A stretch of 64,000 nt of DNA from Pseudocolwellia sp. AS88. Its GTDB lineage: Bacteria > Pseudomonadota > Gammaproteobacteria > Enterobacterales > Alteromonadaceae. Below the pieces are notes generated by a model. The model saw nothing but the letters and a program-made list of their open reading frames with translations, did no database searches and was not told the DNA's origin. The stretch is taken from assembly GCF_030551755.1 (NCBI RefSeq), contig NZ_JAUPEC010000016.1, positions 42,758-106,757 on the forward strand. Direction: 5' to 3'. Shown piece by piece: positions 36,723-46,242 of the stretch. Within the stretch, counting starts at the first letter, position 1; each line of letters opens with the position of its first letter. The position numbers and the translations under genes were made by a program.

Positions 36723-39014
36723 TTAAAATAAATAATCAACAGTAAAACGAGCTCTACGTCCATTACCTGTAAAAATAGATTGAGAGTTAAAAGAACCTCT
36801 AAACCATTCTCTATCCGTTAAGTTTTCTAATAATACACGCACACTTAATTGTTCAGACATACGATAACTGATTGTTGAATCCAGTAGTGTATAACTTGGT
36901 AATTCAAAAGTATTCGCGTTATCTACAGGACGTGCACCGACATAATTTACGCCAAGAGCTAAACTTAAACCTCTGTCAGAATCTTCATTAGCTTGATATT
37001 GAACCCAAACCGAACCACTGTTAGTTGGTGTGCCTCTAGAGCGATTACCTTCATTATCTCTGTTATTAAGATCTTCTGTAATTTCAGCATCGAAGTCTGA
37101 ATAGTTTGCGCTGATCACCCAATTAGGATTAATGCGACCTAATAAACTTACTTCAAAACCTTCACTCACCACTTCATCAACTACATCAGGCTCAAGTAAA
37201 TTTCCTGTATCTACAATATTAGTTTTTTCTATATTAAAGTAAGCGAAAGAAGCCGATAAATCTTCAGTTACATCCCATTTATATCCAAGTTCGATAGCTT
37301 CTGATTCAGTAGGTCTTACTTCACTTGCCACTAAAGCTAAGTCGTATTGACGACCATAACTCGCATAAAGAGACATATTATCTTTTGGTGAATAAAGTAA
37401 TGCTGCCTTGGGGACTAACTCACCTTCAGTTTGATCAGTAGTAACTGTTGGATCTGTTGCTATCTGACCACCAAAAAACTGAACAAGGTTTAAACGTGTA
37501 CTATCAAGTTCATAAGTATTTTCATCATAGCGAGCACCAAGAACAAGCTGCCAATGATCGTTAAACTTTATCTGGTCTTGAAAGTAAATACCTGTGGTTG
37601 TTATTTCAGACTTAACTGATTCGAAACTTACTTGATCACTAAACTCAAATTGCTGATTAAAGAATGGGTCGATAAAGCCTAATGCTGTAGGCAATGTAAT
37701 AATTTCAGCATCTTGTGGATCATACGGGTCAACAAAACTTGTTAGTCCATAAGGCGCTAAAGCAGGATTTACTGAACTTAATACAGAATATAGTTGAGCG
37801 TTGTAATTAAATTGTGACTGTCTATCAATTTTACGAGTATTAGTATTTAACCCAAATAACAGCTGATGTTCAGCTCCAAATGCTTTTATTGCGCCAGTTA
37901 AATTTATATCTAAATTGATTTCATCTTTAACGTCGTCTGCAGAAGTAAATGTGCGATATATACGCGCTTCATCATCTAAAAATAGAGTAGGGCTGTTTAA
38001 TGCACCTTGAAGAGTTTCTTCTAAAGGGTTAAACAATGCGTCTTCAGTATCGTCTTTACCTATACGAAATTTAGTGTTTAAAGCCCAATCGTTATTAATA
38101 AACCATGCGTGTGTTGCTTGAAAAGTTGTAATTTGAGTTTCGACATCGGTATTACCACCTAAAAATGTTTCTTTAGGCAAAGCGTAAATATCACCATCTA
38201 TAGCGGCAATACCTTGATCACGTGTTTGCTTAAAATCATTAAACTCAGCTTCAACTGTTAACTTTTGAGAGTCGTTAATTTGATAACTTAAAGCAGGTGC
38301 AATAAATAATCGATTGCGATTAGCAACATCACGAAAACTATCACCTTCATCAAATTGGACATTAAGACGGAATAAAAGTTTATCGGATAACTTAGCATTA
38401 GTATCTAAGTTCAGTTGGTACATACTGTCAGAATCTGCCGTTACCGATATTTCAGTAAAGTTTTTAGCTAACGGTTTTTTAGTAATTAAGTTAACAATCC
38501 CACCGGGTTCGCCTCTACCATATAGAGCTGAGCTAACACCTTTAAGCACTTCGATCTTTTCAATATTGGCAAGAGGTTGAAAAGCAAATCCTTGACTCAC
38601 ATCACGTAAACCATTTTTTAAAATTCCGCCGCTATTTTCATTTAAACGAAAGCCACGGATGTTAGTGTGTCCTAAAGGATCTGAAACATTCACTGAAGCA
38701 GAGTTACGATAAACATCAGACAACTCTAATGAGCCTTGGCTTTCTATTAACGCCTGATTAATCACGTCTACAGGTTGTGGGATATCTAGGTTATAAGTAT
38801 AAGTTTTGGTTGCCGAATCAGCAAAATCATCTCTAAATTCACCGCTTAAAATGCGGCTAACAACGGTTATTTTTTCTATATCAGTGTCGGTTTTTATACT
38901 TTCATCAACGGCTTGTGCAATAACAGACTTACTGAATAATAGAACCAGCCCCATTATTCCTACGTTTAAAGCTGTCGTTTTTCCCTTGGTAAGTCTCTTA
39001 TGTTTATTTATCAT
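36723..39014 (-). CDS. TonB-dependent siderophore receptor
   Basis: A 763-aa outer-membrane receptor. I take the Met at 39014 (MINKHKRLTKGK..., then a hydrophobic core ending SVIAQA) as start because it gives a normal signal peptide; the frame extends 15 residues more. The plug (~45-190) has DVYRNSASVNVSDPLGHTNIRGFRLNENSGGILKNGLRD and IEKIEVLKGVSSALYGRGEPGGIVNLITKKP, the siderophore-receptor pattern. The barrel ends NLTDREWFRGSFNSQS...RRARFTVDYLF, with the terminal Phe needed for Bam assembly. A Fur box lies 90 bp upstream. FhuE/FpvA-like; the ligand cannot be told. Confidence 0.93.
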   Translation of the reverse strand: MINKHKRLTKGKTTALNVGIMGLVLLFSKSVIAQAVDESIKTDTDIEKITVVSRILSGEFRDDFADSATKTYTYNLDIPQPVDVINQALIESQGSLELSDVYRNSASVNVSDPLGHTNIRGFRLNENSGGILKNGLRDVSQGFAFQPLANIEKIEVLKGVSSALYGRGEPGGIVNLITKKPLAKNFTEISVTADSDSMYQLNLDTNAKLSDKLLFRLNVQFDEGDSFRDVANRNRLFIAPALSYQINDSQKLTVEAEFNDFKQTRDQGIAAIDGDIYALPKETFLGGNTDVETQITTFQATHAWFINNDWALNTKFRIGKDDTEDALFNPLEETLQGALNSPTLFLDDEARIYRTFTSADDVKDEINLDINLTGAIKAFGAEHQLLFGLNTNTRKIDRQSQFNYNAQLYSVLSSVNPALAPYGLTSFVDPYDPQDAEIITLPTALGFIDPFFNQQFEFSDQVSFESVKSEITTTGIYFQDQIKFNDHWQLVLGARYDENTYELDSTRLNLVQFFGGQIATDPTVTTDQTEGELVPKAALLYSPKDNMSLYASYGRQYDLALVASEVRPTESEAIELGYKWDVTEDLSASFAYFNIEKTNIVDTGNLLEPDVVDEVVSEGFEVSLLGRINPNWVISANYSDFDAEITEDLNNRDNEGNRSRGTPTNSGSVWVQYQANEDSDRGLSLALGVNYVGARPVDNANTFELPSYTLLDSTISYRMSEQLSVRVLLENLTDREWFRGSFNSQSIFTGNGRRARFTVDYLF

Positions 39015-39109
39015 AATTTTCGTTAATTTATTTAAACACTCTATATAAATGCGAGTCATTTACATTTGCATTTGTATAATAAAATTAATTTTTATTAAAA
39101 ACAATAAAG

Positions 39110-39126
39110 ATAAGAATAATTCTTAT
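39110..39126 (-). promoter_or_regulatory. Fur box of the siderophore receptor gene
   Basis: ATAAGAAT-A-ATTCTTAT is a perfect 8-1-8 dyad, a close relative of the Fur consensus ATAATGATTATCATTAT. It lies about 95 bp upstream of the chosen receptor start. Iron repression of the receptor is strongly suggested. Confidence 0.8.
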
Positions 39127-39325
39127 TCAATATGATTATAGATTACTACTTTCTGTGGTTTTAAACTTAGATGTTATTTATGTAAAACAGCAGATTTAAC
39201 TACCATATAAAATAAATACCTGCATTCAGGGTTTTTCGAAGGCATTATTAACCTTTTAGCTAATTATCATGGATAAGCTTTTTCAACCTCATACCGTTAA
39301 ATTTATAAAGCCAAGTTTAATTAAA

Positions 39326-39363
39326 AACATCAGTTATATCAGTTGGTTGATATAACTGATGTT
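39326..39363. other. Perfect 16-bp inverted repeat with 6-nt loop
   Basis: AACATCAGTTATATCA, loop GTTGGT, TGATATAACTGATGTT. The flanks TTAA...TTAA add to the symmetry. No gene ends here in either direction, so it is not an obvious terminator; it could be a remnant of a mobile element or a folded RNA. Confidence 0.8.
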
Positions 39364-39921
39364 AATTAACTATGTTTTTGATTGATTTAGCACTGATAAT
39401 TTTGTTTAATGGCGAAAAATCGGAATATAGTTCATTTTTGTTCGTTTGAAATATGTGTATACAAAGGAATTGGGTAAATATTTAATAGGTTGCTAAACTT
39501 ACAATGTTTGCGTTGCTTTTTAAGTAATACAATACTTTGCAAGTGCCATTATTTAATGGTGAAGGGGATATTATTAGAAGCTATTTCTCCTAGGCATAAT
39601 TTACCAGGCTAATGAGCGGCGTTAACAGAACTCATATATTTTATCACTATTTGGCGTTCGAATATTATTTGGTAAAAAAGCCTTTTAAGCGAATATTAAA
39701 TTCTACTTGGTTTGCTGGGATAGTACTTGTGAATTTGTATAAGCCTTGTGAGTCATACAAGGTTAACAGAATGCACACATACAATAAACGATTAGAAATG
39801 AATAATGTTCGACATTATCACTGTAGTTTATTTAACTAATTTATAGATAAATTACGGTAAAAAATTATAAATAGCGCATTTAATTATGGGCTAATACATT
39901 CAATAAACTTGAGGCAAATAA

Positions 39922-42900
39922 ATGCTTTTTAATAGTTCGTTTATCACTGACTGTCCTATACGTCAGCAAATTCGTCAGTTTTATCGTATTGATGAAAATA
40001 CAGCTGTTGATTATATCCTTCCATTAGCCGAGGTTAATGTAAGCGCCAGAAGTCGTGCATGGGATCGTGCTCGAAAAATGGTAATGAAAATCCGTGAAGA
40101 TCAATCTGGTGAGGGTGCTATAGATGCACTTTTAAACGAATATTCACTTTCTAGTGAAGAAGGCGTTGTACTTATGTGTTTGGCTGAAGCTCTGCTTCGT
40201 GTACCAGATAAACATACCCAAGACGAACTTATCCGCGACAAAATATCGCAAGGTAAATGGAGTGCTCATTTAGGTAACAGTGATTCTATCTTTGTTAATG
40301 CTTCTTCTTGGGGATTATTAATTACTGGTTCTATGGTTAATTATAACAATAGACAAAAGCGCGAAAGCTACGGTTTGTTGAAGAAAATCATTGGTCGTTT
40401 GGGTGAGCCTGTTATCCGTAAATCAATGAACTACGCTATGAAAATCATGGGTAAGCAGTTCGTTATGGGTGAAACTATTGCTGATGCGACTGAACGTGCA
40501 GCAACAAAAGAGCAGCAAGGCTATGTATATTCTTACGATATGCTAGGCGAAGGCGCTCGTACCATGAAAGATGCAGACCGTTATTTAAAATCTTACCAAG
40601 ATGCGATTGAAACTATTGGTAAAGTTGCAAAGTCATCAGGTAAAAATGATCCGAGAAGAGTTCCTGGTATTTCCGTTAAACTTTCAGCTATCCATCCTCG
40701 TTATGAACTTACTCATAAAGATCGAGTGATGGCTGAAATTGTGCCAAAACTTAAAGCGCTTTGCTTACAAGCTAAAAGTTATAACATCGGCCTAACTGTT
40801 GATGCAGAAGAATCAGAACGTTTAGATATCTCATTAGATATTATAGAAGCTGTATTCAGCGATGAAGACTTAGGCGATTGGAATGGTTTTGGTATTGCAC
40901 TACAAGCTTACCAAAAACGCGCTATTTTTGTTGTTGAATGGTTACGTGAGCTGACTTTACGCGTAAATCGTAAAATGATGGTACGTTTAGTTAAAGGTGC
41001 TTATTGGGATACTGAAATTAAAAATACCCAGAAAGATGGTCATGATCACTTTCCAGTGTTTACACGTAAATCATCTACCGATGTTTCTTATCATGCTTGT
41101 GCTAACAAGCTATTAGACTACAGAGACACAATATACCCGCAATTTGCTACTCATAATGCCTATACAGCAGCAACAATTGTTGAGCTTGCAGGAAACGATA
41201 AAGAAGGCTTTGAATTCCAGTGTTTACACGGAATGGGCGATTCATTGTACGATCAAATTGTAAGTGACGAAGCTATTCAGTGTCGTATTTATGCACCAGT
41301 AGGACATCATGAAGACTTGTTAGCGTATTTAGTTCGTCGATTACTAGAAAACGGGGCTAACTCATCATTTGTTAATGCGATTGTTGATGAATCTAAGCCT
41401 GTTGAATCTTTATTAGAAGATCCTGTTGAAAAAACCCAACGTTTGAAAGAAAAATACAACAATCAAATACTTAAACCTATTGCCTTATATCACGGAAAAT
41501 CTGGTGATGGACGTGACAATTCTAAAGGCTTAGATTTATCAGATATTAATGAAGTCACATTATTAAAAGCTTCTTTAGATAAATGGTTTACAGAACAAAT
41601 TATAAACCAAGATGAAGTACCTACAGGTGCAAGTGCTGTTCTAAACCCTGCAAATCATAGTGAAATTATTGGTTATCATAATTATCATGATAAAGACGAT
41701 ATGTTAGCGATGATCGAAACCGCCGAAACGGCTTTCGCATCCTGGTCTCAAACTCCGGTTAAAGAGCGTGCTGACTTACTGTGTCGTATTGCCGATATTT
41801 TAGAACGACATATGAATGAACTTATTGGTTTATGTATAAAAGAAGCCGGTAAAATTGCACAAGATGGTATTGACGAAGTACGTGAAGCTGTCGACTTTTG
41901 TCGTTATTACGCAGATAAAGCCATAGAGTTAGAGAAAGATGAACGTCTTGAAGCTCGTGGGGTTGTGTTATGTATTAGCCCGTGGAACTTCCCGTTAGCT
42001 ATATTCCTAGGACAAGTTGCTGCTGCCATTTCAACAGGTAATACCGTATTAGCAAAGCCAGCAGAGCAAACAAGTTTAATTGCACTGCGAACCATTGAAT
42101 TAATGAAATCTGTTGGTTTACCTGAAGGTGTTGTACAAGCGGTTATTGCCGGTGGTAGTGATGTTGGTAGTGTTATTGTTCCTGATAATCGAGTACAAAC
42201 GGTTATGTTTACAGGATCAACTGAGACCGGCACTCTAATATCACAAACTTTAGCAGACCGAGGTGGTGATCAAGTACCATTGATTGCAGAAACAGGCGGT
42301 CAAAACTGTATGATAGTTGATTCTACTGCTTTACCTGAGCAAGTAGTTGATGATGTTATTTCCTCGGGCTTCCAATCTGCAGGTCAACGCTGTTCAGCTT
42401 TAAGAGTTTTGTTTTTACAAGATGATATTGCTGATACTGTTATTACCATGCTTAAGGGCGCATTAGCAGAGTTACATGTAGGCAATCCTTCACAATTAAG
42501 TACCGATATTGGGCCAGTTATCGATAAAAAAGCCTTAGACGCACTTAATGCTCATAGTGAATACATGGAACAAAACGGTACTTTATTATATCAATGTGAA
42601 ATAGCAGATGAAGTATCAAACAACGGGCACTTTTTCTTTGCTCCGCGTTTATATGAAATCAAAGATATTAACGTACTAACAAAAGAAGTATTTGGGCCTT
42701 GCGTACACATAGTACGATTTAAAGGTAATGAAATTGAGTCTGTTGTAGATAAAATTAACGGTACAGGATTTGGTTTAACAATGGGTATTCATACGCGTAT
42801 TGAACATCGTGCCTATGAACTTGCTAAGTTATCACGTGCAGGTAACGTTTATATTAACCGTAACATGATTGGTGCTATTGTTGGTGTACAACCGTTTGGT

Positions 42901-43746
42901 GGGCGTGGTTTATCAGGCACAGGACCTAAAGCAGGTGGGCCAAATTACTTAACGCGTTTAGTTGTTGAAAAAGCCACACCAGATGCTGACAAATTCAATT
43001 TACCACCTGAAAAAACTAAAGCGTTAATTGGTGATACTGAGTCAAACGAAGTAGCATCGCTATTTTTAGATAGAGCCGAAGAAGCTGAAAAAACTTGGAG
43101 ATTAACAGACTTAAACACACGCATTTCTTGTGTTCGTCAATTATTAGCTAAGATTGCTCATGTGCATATTGTTGAGGATTTAGCTGATGATTTAAATTAC
43201 ACATTAAGATTATCGCGCGAACAGCTTATCAATATTGAAAAGCATCTTAAAAAGCCTCAAGTTTTACCAGGTCCAACGGGCGAGTCTAATATCCTGTATT
43301 TGGAAAACAGAGGTAATATTATTTGTTTTGCCGATCATACAGTGAGTTTCCATTTCTGGGTACTTTCAATAGTAACGGCATTAGCTACAGGTAATACAGT
43401 AGTTAGTGTAGTTTCTGATTTATATTATGATGAAGCTATCGTATTTAGAGATAAGTTTATTGCCACTGGTGCTGGTGAACATGTATTTCAGGTAGCAAGA
43501 TTATGTCACTTATCTCCTATGTTAAAACACCCGGCATTGGCTGGTGTAGTAGTTGATAGTAGTTGTGATCGTAAACACTATATCAGTGAAAAACTTGCTG
43601 AAAGAAAAGGCGCAATACTACCGATAATTACCTCTGAGTATTTCGATAACTTAATACAGCGTTTAGTTACAGAAAAAACCGTCAGTATCGATACTACCGC
43701 ATCAGGTGGTAACACCTCATTAATGACACTAGTTGAAGAAGATTAA
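39922..43746 (+). CDS. putA: Bifunctional proline dehydrogenase / P5C dehydrogenase (PutA)
   Basis: A 1274-aa fused enzyme oxidising proline to glutamate. The PRODH barrel is about residues 180-470 (RVPGISVKLSAIHPRYE, GLTVDAEESERLD, VRLVKGAYWDTEIK, FATHNAYTAATI, CLHGMGDSLYDQI...YAPVGHHEDLLAYLVRRLLENGANSSFV). The aldehyde dehydrogenase part (~550-1010) has VVLCISPWNFPLAIFLGQVAAAISTGNTVLAKPAEQT, MFTGSTETG, and the catalytic Cys in GQRCSALRVLF. A third region to the end resembles the C-terminal domain of long PutAs. No ribbon-helix-helix domain precedes the PRODH part, so it should not repress its own gene. The terminator at 43765-43806 follows. Confidence 0.96.
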   Translation: MLFNSSFITDCPIRQQIRQFYRIDENTAVDYILPLAEVNVSARSRAWDRARKMVMKIREDQSGEGAIDALLNEYSLSSEEGVVLMCLAEALLRVPDKHTQDELIRDKISQGKWSAHLGNSDSIFVNASSWGLLITGSMVNYNNRQKRESYGLLKKIIGRLGEPVIRKSMNYAMKIMGKQFVMGETIADATERAATKEQQGYVYSYDMLGEGARTMKDADRYLKSYQDAIETIGKVAKSSGKNDPRRVPGISVKLSAIHPRYELTHKDRVMAEIVPKLKALCLQAKSYNIGLTVDAEESERLDISLDIIEAVFSDEDLGDWNGFGIALQAYQKRAIFVVEWLRELTLRVNRKMMVRLVKGAYWDTEIKNTQKDGHDHFPVFTRKSSTDVSYHACANKLLDYRDTIYPQFATHNAYTAATIVELAGNDKEGFEFQCLHGMGDSLYDQIVSDEAIQCRIYAPVGHHEDLLAYLVRRLLENGANSSFVNAIVDESKPVESLLEDPVEKTQRLKEKYNNQILKPIALYHGKSGDGRDNSKGLDLSDINEVTLLKASLDKWFTEQIINQDEVPTGASAVLNPANHSEIIGYHNYHDKDDMLAMIETAETAFASWSQTPVKERADLLCRIADILERHMNELIGLCIKEAGKIAQDGIDEVREAVDFCRYYADKAIELEKDERLEARGVVLCISPWNFPLAIFLGQVAAAISTGNTVLAKPAEQTSLIALRTIELMKSVGLPEGVVQAVIAGGSDVGSVIVPDNRVQTVMFTGSTETGTLISQTLADRGGDQVPLIAETGGQNCMIVDSTALPEQVVDDVISSGFQSAGQRCSALRVLFLQDDIADTVITMLKGALAELHVGNPSQLSTDIGPVIDKKALDALNAHSEYMEQNGTLLYQCEIADEVSNNGHFFFAPRLYEIKDINVLTKEVFGPCVHIVRFKGNEIESVVDKINGTGFGLTMGIHTRIEHRAYELAKLSRAGNVYINRNMIGAIVGVQPFGGRGLSGTGPKAGGPNYLTRLVVEKATPDADKFNLPPEKTKALIGDTESNEVASLFLDRAEEAEKTWRLTDLNTRISCVRQLLAKIAHVHIVEDLADDLNYTLRLSREQLINIEKHLKKPQVLPGPTGESNILYLENRGNIICFADHTVSFHFWVLSIVTALATGNTVVSVVSDLYYDEAIVFRDKFIATGAGEHVFQVARLCHLSPMLKHPALAGVVVDSSCDRKHYISEKLAERKGAILPIITSEYFDNLIQRLVTEKTVSIDTTASGGNTSLMTLVEED

Positions 43747-44122
43747 TAAAAACTAGCTTAAATTCTCACTTCAGACAGGTAAATAACTTCTGAAGTGAGT
43801 TTTTCTATTCAAAAAATTAATACTTACCAGATAGTTACCCAGCAAATACTGCCCACATAGTCACATTACAAACCCAACCACTTTAAAACATCCAGTATTG
43901 TATTATTTTTAACCAATAGTTGATCTCACTCATAAAAATGCCTAATAGCGAAGAAACCAAACCATTAATAGGCTAGTGTTAAAGTAGCTTAGATAAATAA
44001 TGCTCTTAACTTAACTTAACTTTAATTTGGTGCAAATCGTTTTAAATTTATTAAACCTAAAGCAAGGCTAGGTTAACTTAGTACTTAAGAGCTAATCATT
44101 AACATTAAATGTAGGTGATGAT
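43747..44122. other. Intergenic region after putA
   Basis: 376 bp. It holds the putA terminator (43765-43806) and a short pentamer run, CTTAACTTAACTTAACTTT, near 44005. Nothing else recognised. Confidence 0.5.
43765..43806 (+). terminator. Intrinsic terminator of putA
   Basis: CTCACTTCAGA (43765-43775), a 13-nt loop, TCTGAAGTGAG (43789-43799) and TTTTTTCT. An 11-bp perfect stem, 20 bp after the putA stop. Confidence 0.9.
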
Positions 44123-44581
44123 ATGAAATATTTAATAGCCGTATGTAGTGTTTCGCTAATAAGTTTAGGGCTTATAAGTTGTGACTTAGGACCTGAATCT
44201 CCTAGAGGTTTTAGTTTCCCTAAAGGCGATAGTAATCAAGGTAAGATGGTTATAGCTAAATACCAATGTTTATCGTGCCATCAAATTAAAGATTAAGATA
44301 AAGGAAATGTAATAGATAACCCTGAGTTAAATATTCAATTAGGTGGAAAATCAACAAAAGTTAAAACCTACGCCGAACTCGTTACCAGCGTCATTAATCC
44401 CTCACATAAAATTGTAAAATCATATCCAAAAGATAGTTATAGCACTGATGGCAAATCAAAAATGAAAAACTTTAATGAAGAGATGACCATTAATGAACTG
44501 ATCAATCTAGTTACGTATTTAGAAACTAAGTATGAACTTATTCCTTATAGCCATACAAATTATCAGCTTTATAATTATTAA
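44123..44581 (+). pseudogene. c-type cytochrome lipoprotein gene interrupted by one in-frame stop
   Basis: From ATG 44123 the frame encodes a lipoprotein signal (MKYLIAVCSVSLISLGLISC, lipobox Cys), then GDSNQGKMVIAKYQCLSCHQIKD with a CxxCH haem site. Codon 58 is TAA (44294-44296). The same frame then stays open for 95 more codons to 44581 (DKGNVIDNPELNIQLGGKST, YAELVTSVINPSHKI, SKMKNFNEEMTINELINLVTYLETKYE), where Met in KMKNF could be the distal haem ligand and LVTYLE is the usual C-terminal helix. There are no frameshifts, so the inactivation looks recent, or it is a base error. The full product would be about 152 residues. Confidence 0.85.
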
Positions 44582-44600
44582 TCTTTATTGAGAAGGAAAG

Positions 44601-44987
44601 ATGGCAATGAAAACCACTAAACATGGCTTATCAATTGGTATAGAAAGAATAGACAATAAATTTTATCTGTCTCTAAAAGCTGTAGGTAAATTAACTCACG
44701 CAGATTATGAAATAATTACACCTTTGATCGATTCAGCACTAGCTCAAGTTACAGAGCCTAAAGTTGATGTATTAATCGATGGAACTGAACTTGATGGCTG
44801 GGAGTTAAGGGCGGCGTGGGATGACTTGAAGCTAGGACTAAAACATAATAACGAATTTAATAAAATTGCTATTTACGGAAACAAAGACTGGCAAGCCAAA
44901 ACAGCTAAGATAGGTTCTTGGTTTATATCAGGCGAAATAAAATACTTTACCAACTTAACTGAAGCTGCAGAGTGGTTGAAAAACTAA
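44601..44987 (+). CDS. SpoIIAA-like (STAS/CRAL-TRIO superfamily) protein
   Basis: A 128-aa protein: MKTTKHGLSIGIERIDNKFYLSLKAVGKLTHADYEIITPLIDSAL, VDVLIDGTELDGWELRAAWDDLKLGLKHNNEFNKIAIYGNKDWQAKTAKIGSWFISGEIKYFTNLTEAAEWL. It matches the SpoIIAA-like family (lipid-/STAS-like fold), common in marine gammaproteobacteria. Role unknown, thought to bind lipids or act in stress responses. It follows the broken cytochrome gene by 19 bp, with AGAAGGAAAG as ribosome binding site; ATG at 44607 is an alternative start. Confidence 0.85.
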   Translation: MAMKTTKHGLSIGIERIDNKFYLSLKAVGKLTHADYEIITPLIDSALAQVTEPKVDVLIDGTELDGWELRAAWDDLKLGLKHNNEFNKIAIYGNKDWQAKTAKIGSWFISGEIKYFTNLTEAAEWLKN

Positions 44988-45361
44988 TAAGCAAACATTG
45001 AGCTCATTAACAGAAACCTTGAACTTTTGAGCTCTAACCTAACAACCTTTATGAAATACACATCTTGTAGTCAACGCTCATATTTACACTTCACAAACAC
45101 TTAATAACTATACCTCTAGTTAAGATTAATGAAACAAAAACACATAAGAAGTTACTTATGTAAAAACAAAATTTCATCAAGCTTAAAGACAATAGCCTTG
45201 TACCTATTACTAATAATCCATTTATAAAATCACCATTCATTCATTACTAATAATTGGCTACAAGCCATGTATCTAATTTTAACCCTCAAGTCTTATGAAA
45301 TATTGTATTGATACGATGCTTGATGTATATTAGTAAAATCTAATATACAGGGTTTAATTTA
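44988..45361. other. Intergenic region before the ArsR gene
   Basis: 374 bp, AT-rich, no ORF. Its right end carries the ArsR operator (45325-45348). Confidence 0.5.
45325..45348. promoter_or_regulatory. ArsR-type operator dyad
   Basis: GTATATTAG (45325-45333), spacer TAAAAT, CTAATATAC (45340-45348): a perfect 9-6-9 inverted repeat 14 bp before the ArsR start codon, overlapping the likely -10 region. This is the position and shape expected for an autoregulated ArsR/BigR repressor. Confidence 0.85.
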
Positions 45362-45670
45362 ATGCTCGATGATAAACAAAAATCTAACATGGCTGAAAGT
45401 GCAGAGAAAGCTGAAAAGCTATTAAAACTTTTAGCTAATAAGTACAGATTACAAATTTTATGCTCATTAGCATCAGGTGAAAAAAATGCTGGTGAACTTG
45501 AGGAACAGAGCGACTTATCACAATCTGCGATCTCACAACACCTGGCCAAATTACGTGAATCTGATGTAGTAATAGCTCAAAAACGTGGGCAAATGGTGTA
45601 CTACAAGTTAGCGAGTATTGAAGTGAACGCCATATTGTCTACACTGTATTTAATTTACTGCAACAAATAA
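45362..45670 (+). CDS. ArsR-family repressor, likely reactive-sulfur sensor (YgaV/BigR/SqrR type)
   Basis: A 102-aa winged-helix protein with ANKYRLQILCSLASGEKNAGELEEQSDLSQSAISQHLAKLRESDVVIAQKRGQMVYYKL. Cys34 (helix alpha2) and Cys100 (C-terminal helix) are 66 residues apart, as for the disulfide/persulfide-sensing pair Cys41-Cys107 of SqrR and the equivalent pair in BigR/YgaV. There is no metal-site CxC as in classical ArsR. It is followed by a membrane rhodanese gene, the same order as ygaV-ygaP in E. coli. It probably represses the operon through the adjacent dyad until persulfides modify it. Confidence 0.88.
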   Translation: MLDDKQKSNMAESAEKAEKLLKLLANKYRLQILCSLASGEKNAGELEEQSDLSQSAISQHLAKLRESDVVIAQKRGQMVYYKLASIEVNAILSTLYLIYCNK

Positions 45671-45706
45671 GATTTATCTAATATAACGAATTAATTAGGA
45701 ACAAAA

Positions 45707-46228
45707 ATGAAATTTGAAAATGTAACACCAACAAAAGCCAAACAATGGTTAGAAAACGGCGAAGCTATTCTTATTGATGTTAGAGAGCCAGCAGAGTTTG
45801 CAACCAAGCATATACAAGGTGCAACCTTATTACCTTTAGGAAAAATAACTTCGGAAGATTTACCTGAAACCAACAAAAAAATAGTGATCTATTGTCAAAA
45901 AGGTTCGAGAGGCAATTCAGCTTGTGTAAAAATCACAGATCAAAATAGCTCAGTCGTTATATACAATTTAGTTGGTGGTATTGAAGCTTGGCAAGAAGCT
46001 GGTAACGCAGTAAAAGAAGGTAAAAGTAAAGTACTTCCACTAGATAGACAAGTACAAATAACCATTGGCAGTTTAGCTTTGGCAAGTAGTTTAACAGGGT
46101 ACTTTCATGATCCAGCGTTCATGTTACTACCCGCATTTTTAGGAGCTGGATTATTGTTTGCTGGCTTATCTGGAACTTGTGGTTTAGCAATATTAATGGC
46201 AAAAATGCCATGGAACCAGAAAGTTTAA
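45707..46228 (+). CDS. Membrane-anchored rhodanese (YgaP-like)
   Basis: A 173-aa protein. The rhodanese domain (1-~105) has LIDVREPAEFATKHIQGATLLPLG and the active-site loop IYCQKGSRG with Cys63. The C-terminal part (about 118-165: VQITIGSLALASSLTGYFHDPAFMLLPAFLGAGLLFAGLSGTCGLAILMAKMPWN) forms two membrane helices of DUF2892 type with a further Cys. This is the architecture of E. coli YgaP, a thiosulfate sulfurtransferase. It lies 36 bp after the ArsR gene, in one operon. Confidence 0.92.
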   Translation: MKFENVTPTKAKQWLENGEAILIDVREPAEFATKHIQGATLLPLGKITSEDLPETNKKIVIYCQKGSRGNSACVKITDQNSSVVIYNLVGGIEAWQEAGNAVKEGKSKVLPLDRQVQITIGSLALASSLTGYFHDPAFMLLPAFLGAGLLFAGLSGTCGLAILMAKMPWNQKV

Positions 46229-46242
46229 AAAATTATAAGATC

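Larger units (their letters stand above)
39060..39921. other. Long intergenic region between receptor gene and putA
   Basis: 860 bp. It contains the Fur box (39110-39126), a strong 16-bp-stem hairpin (39326-39363), and the putA upstream region. A 75-codon + strand frame at 39612-39839 has no coding character (see rejected list). Confidence 0.5.

Noticed and set aside
39612..39839. 75-codon + strand frame before putA
   Set aside because: No ribosome binding site, unusual composition rich in Tyr/His/Asn typical of translated AT-rich DNA, and no family resemblance.
41907..42233. 108-codon minus-strand frame inside putA
   Set aside because: Antisense shadow of the aldehyde dehydrogenase domain; codon pattern follows putA.
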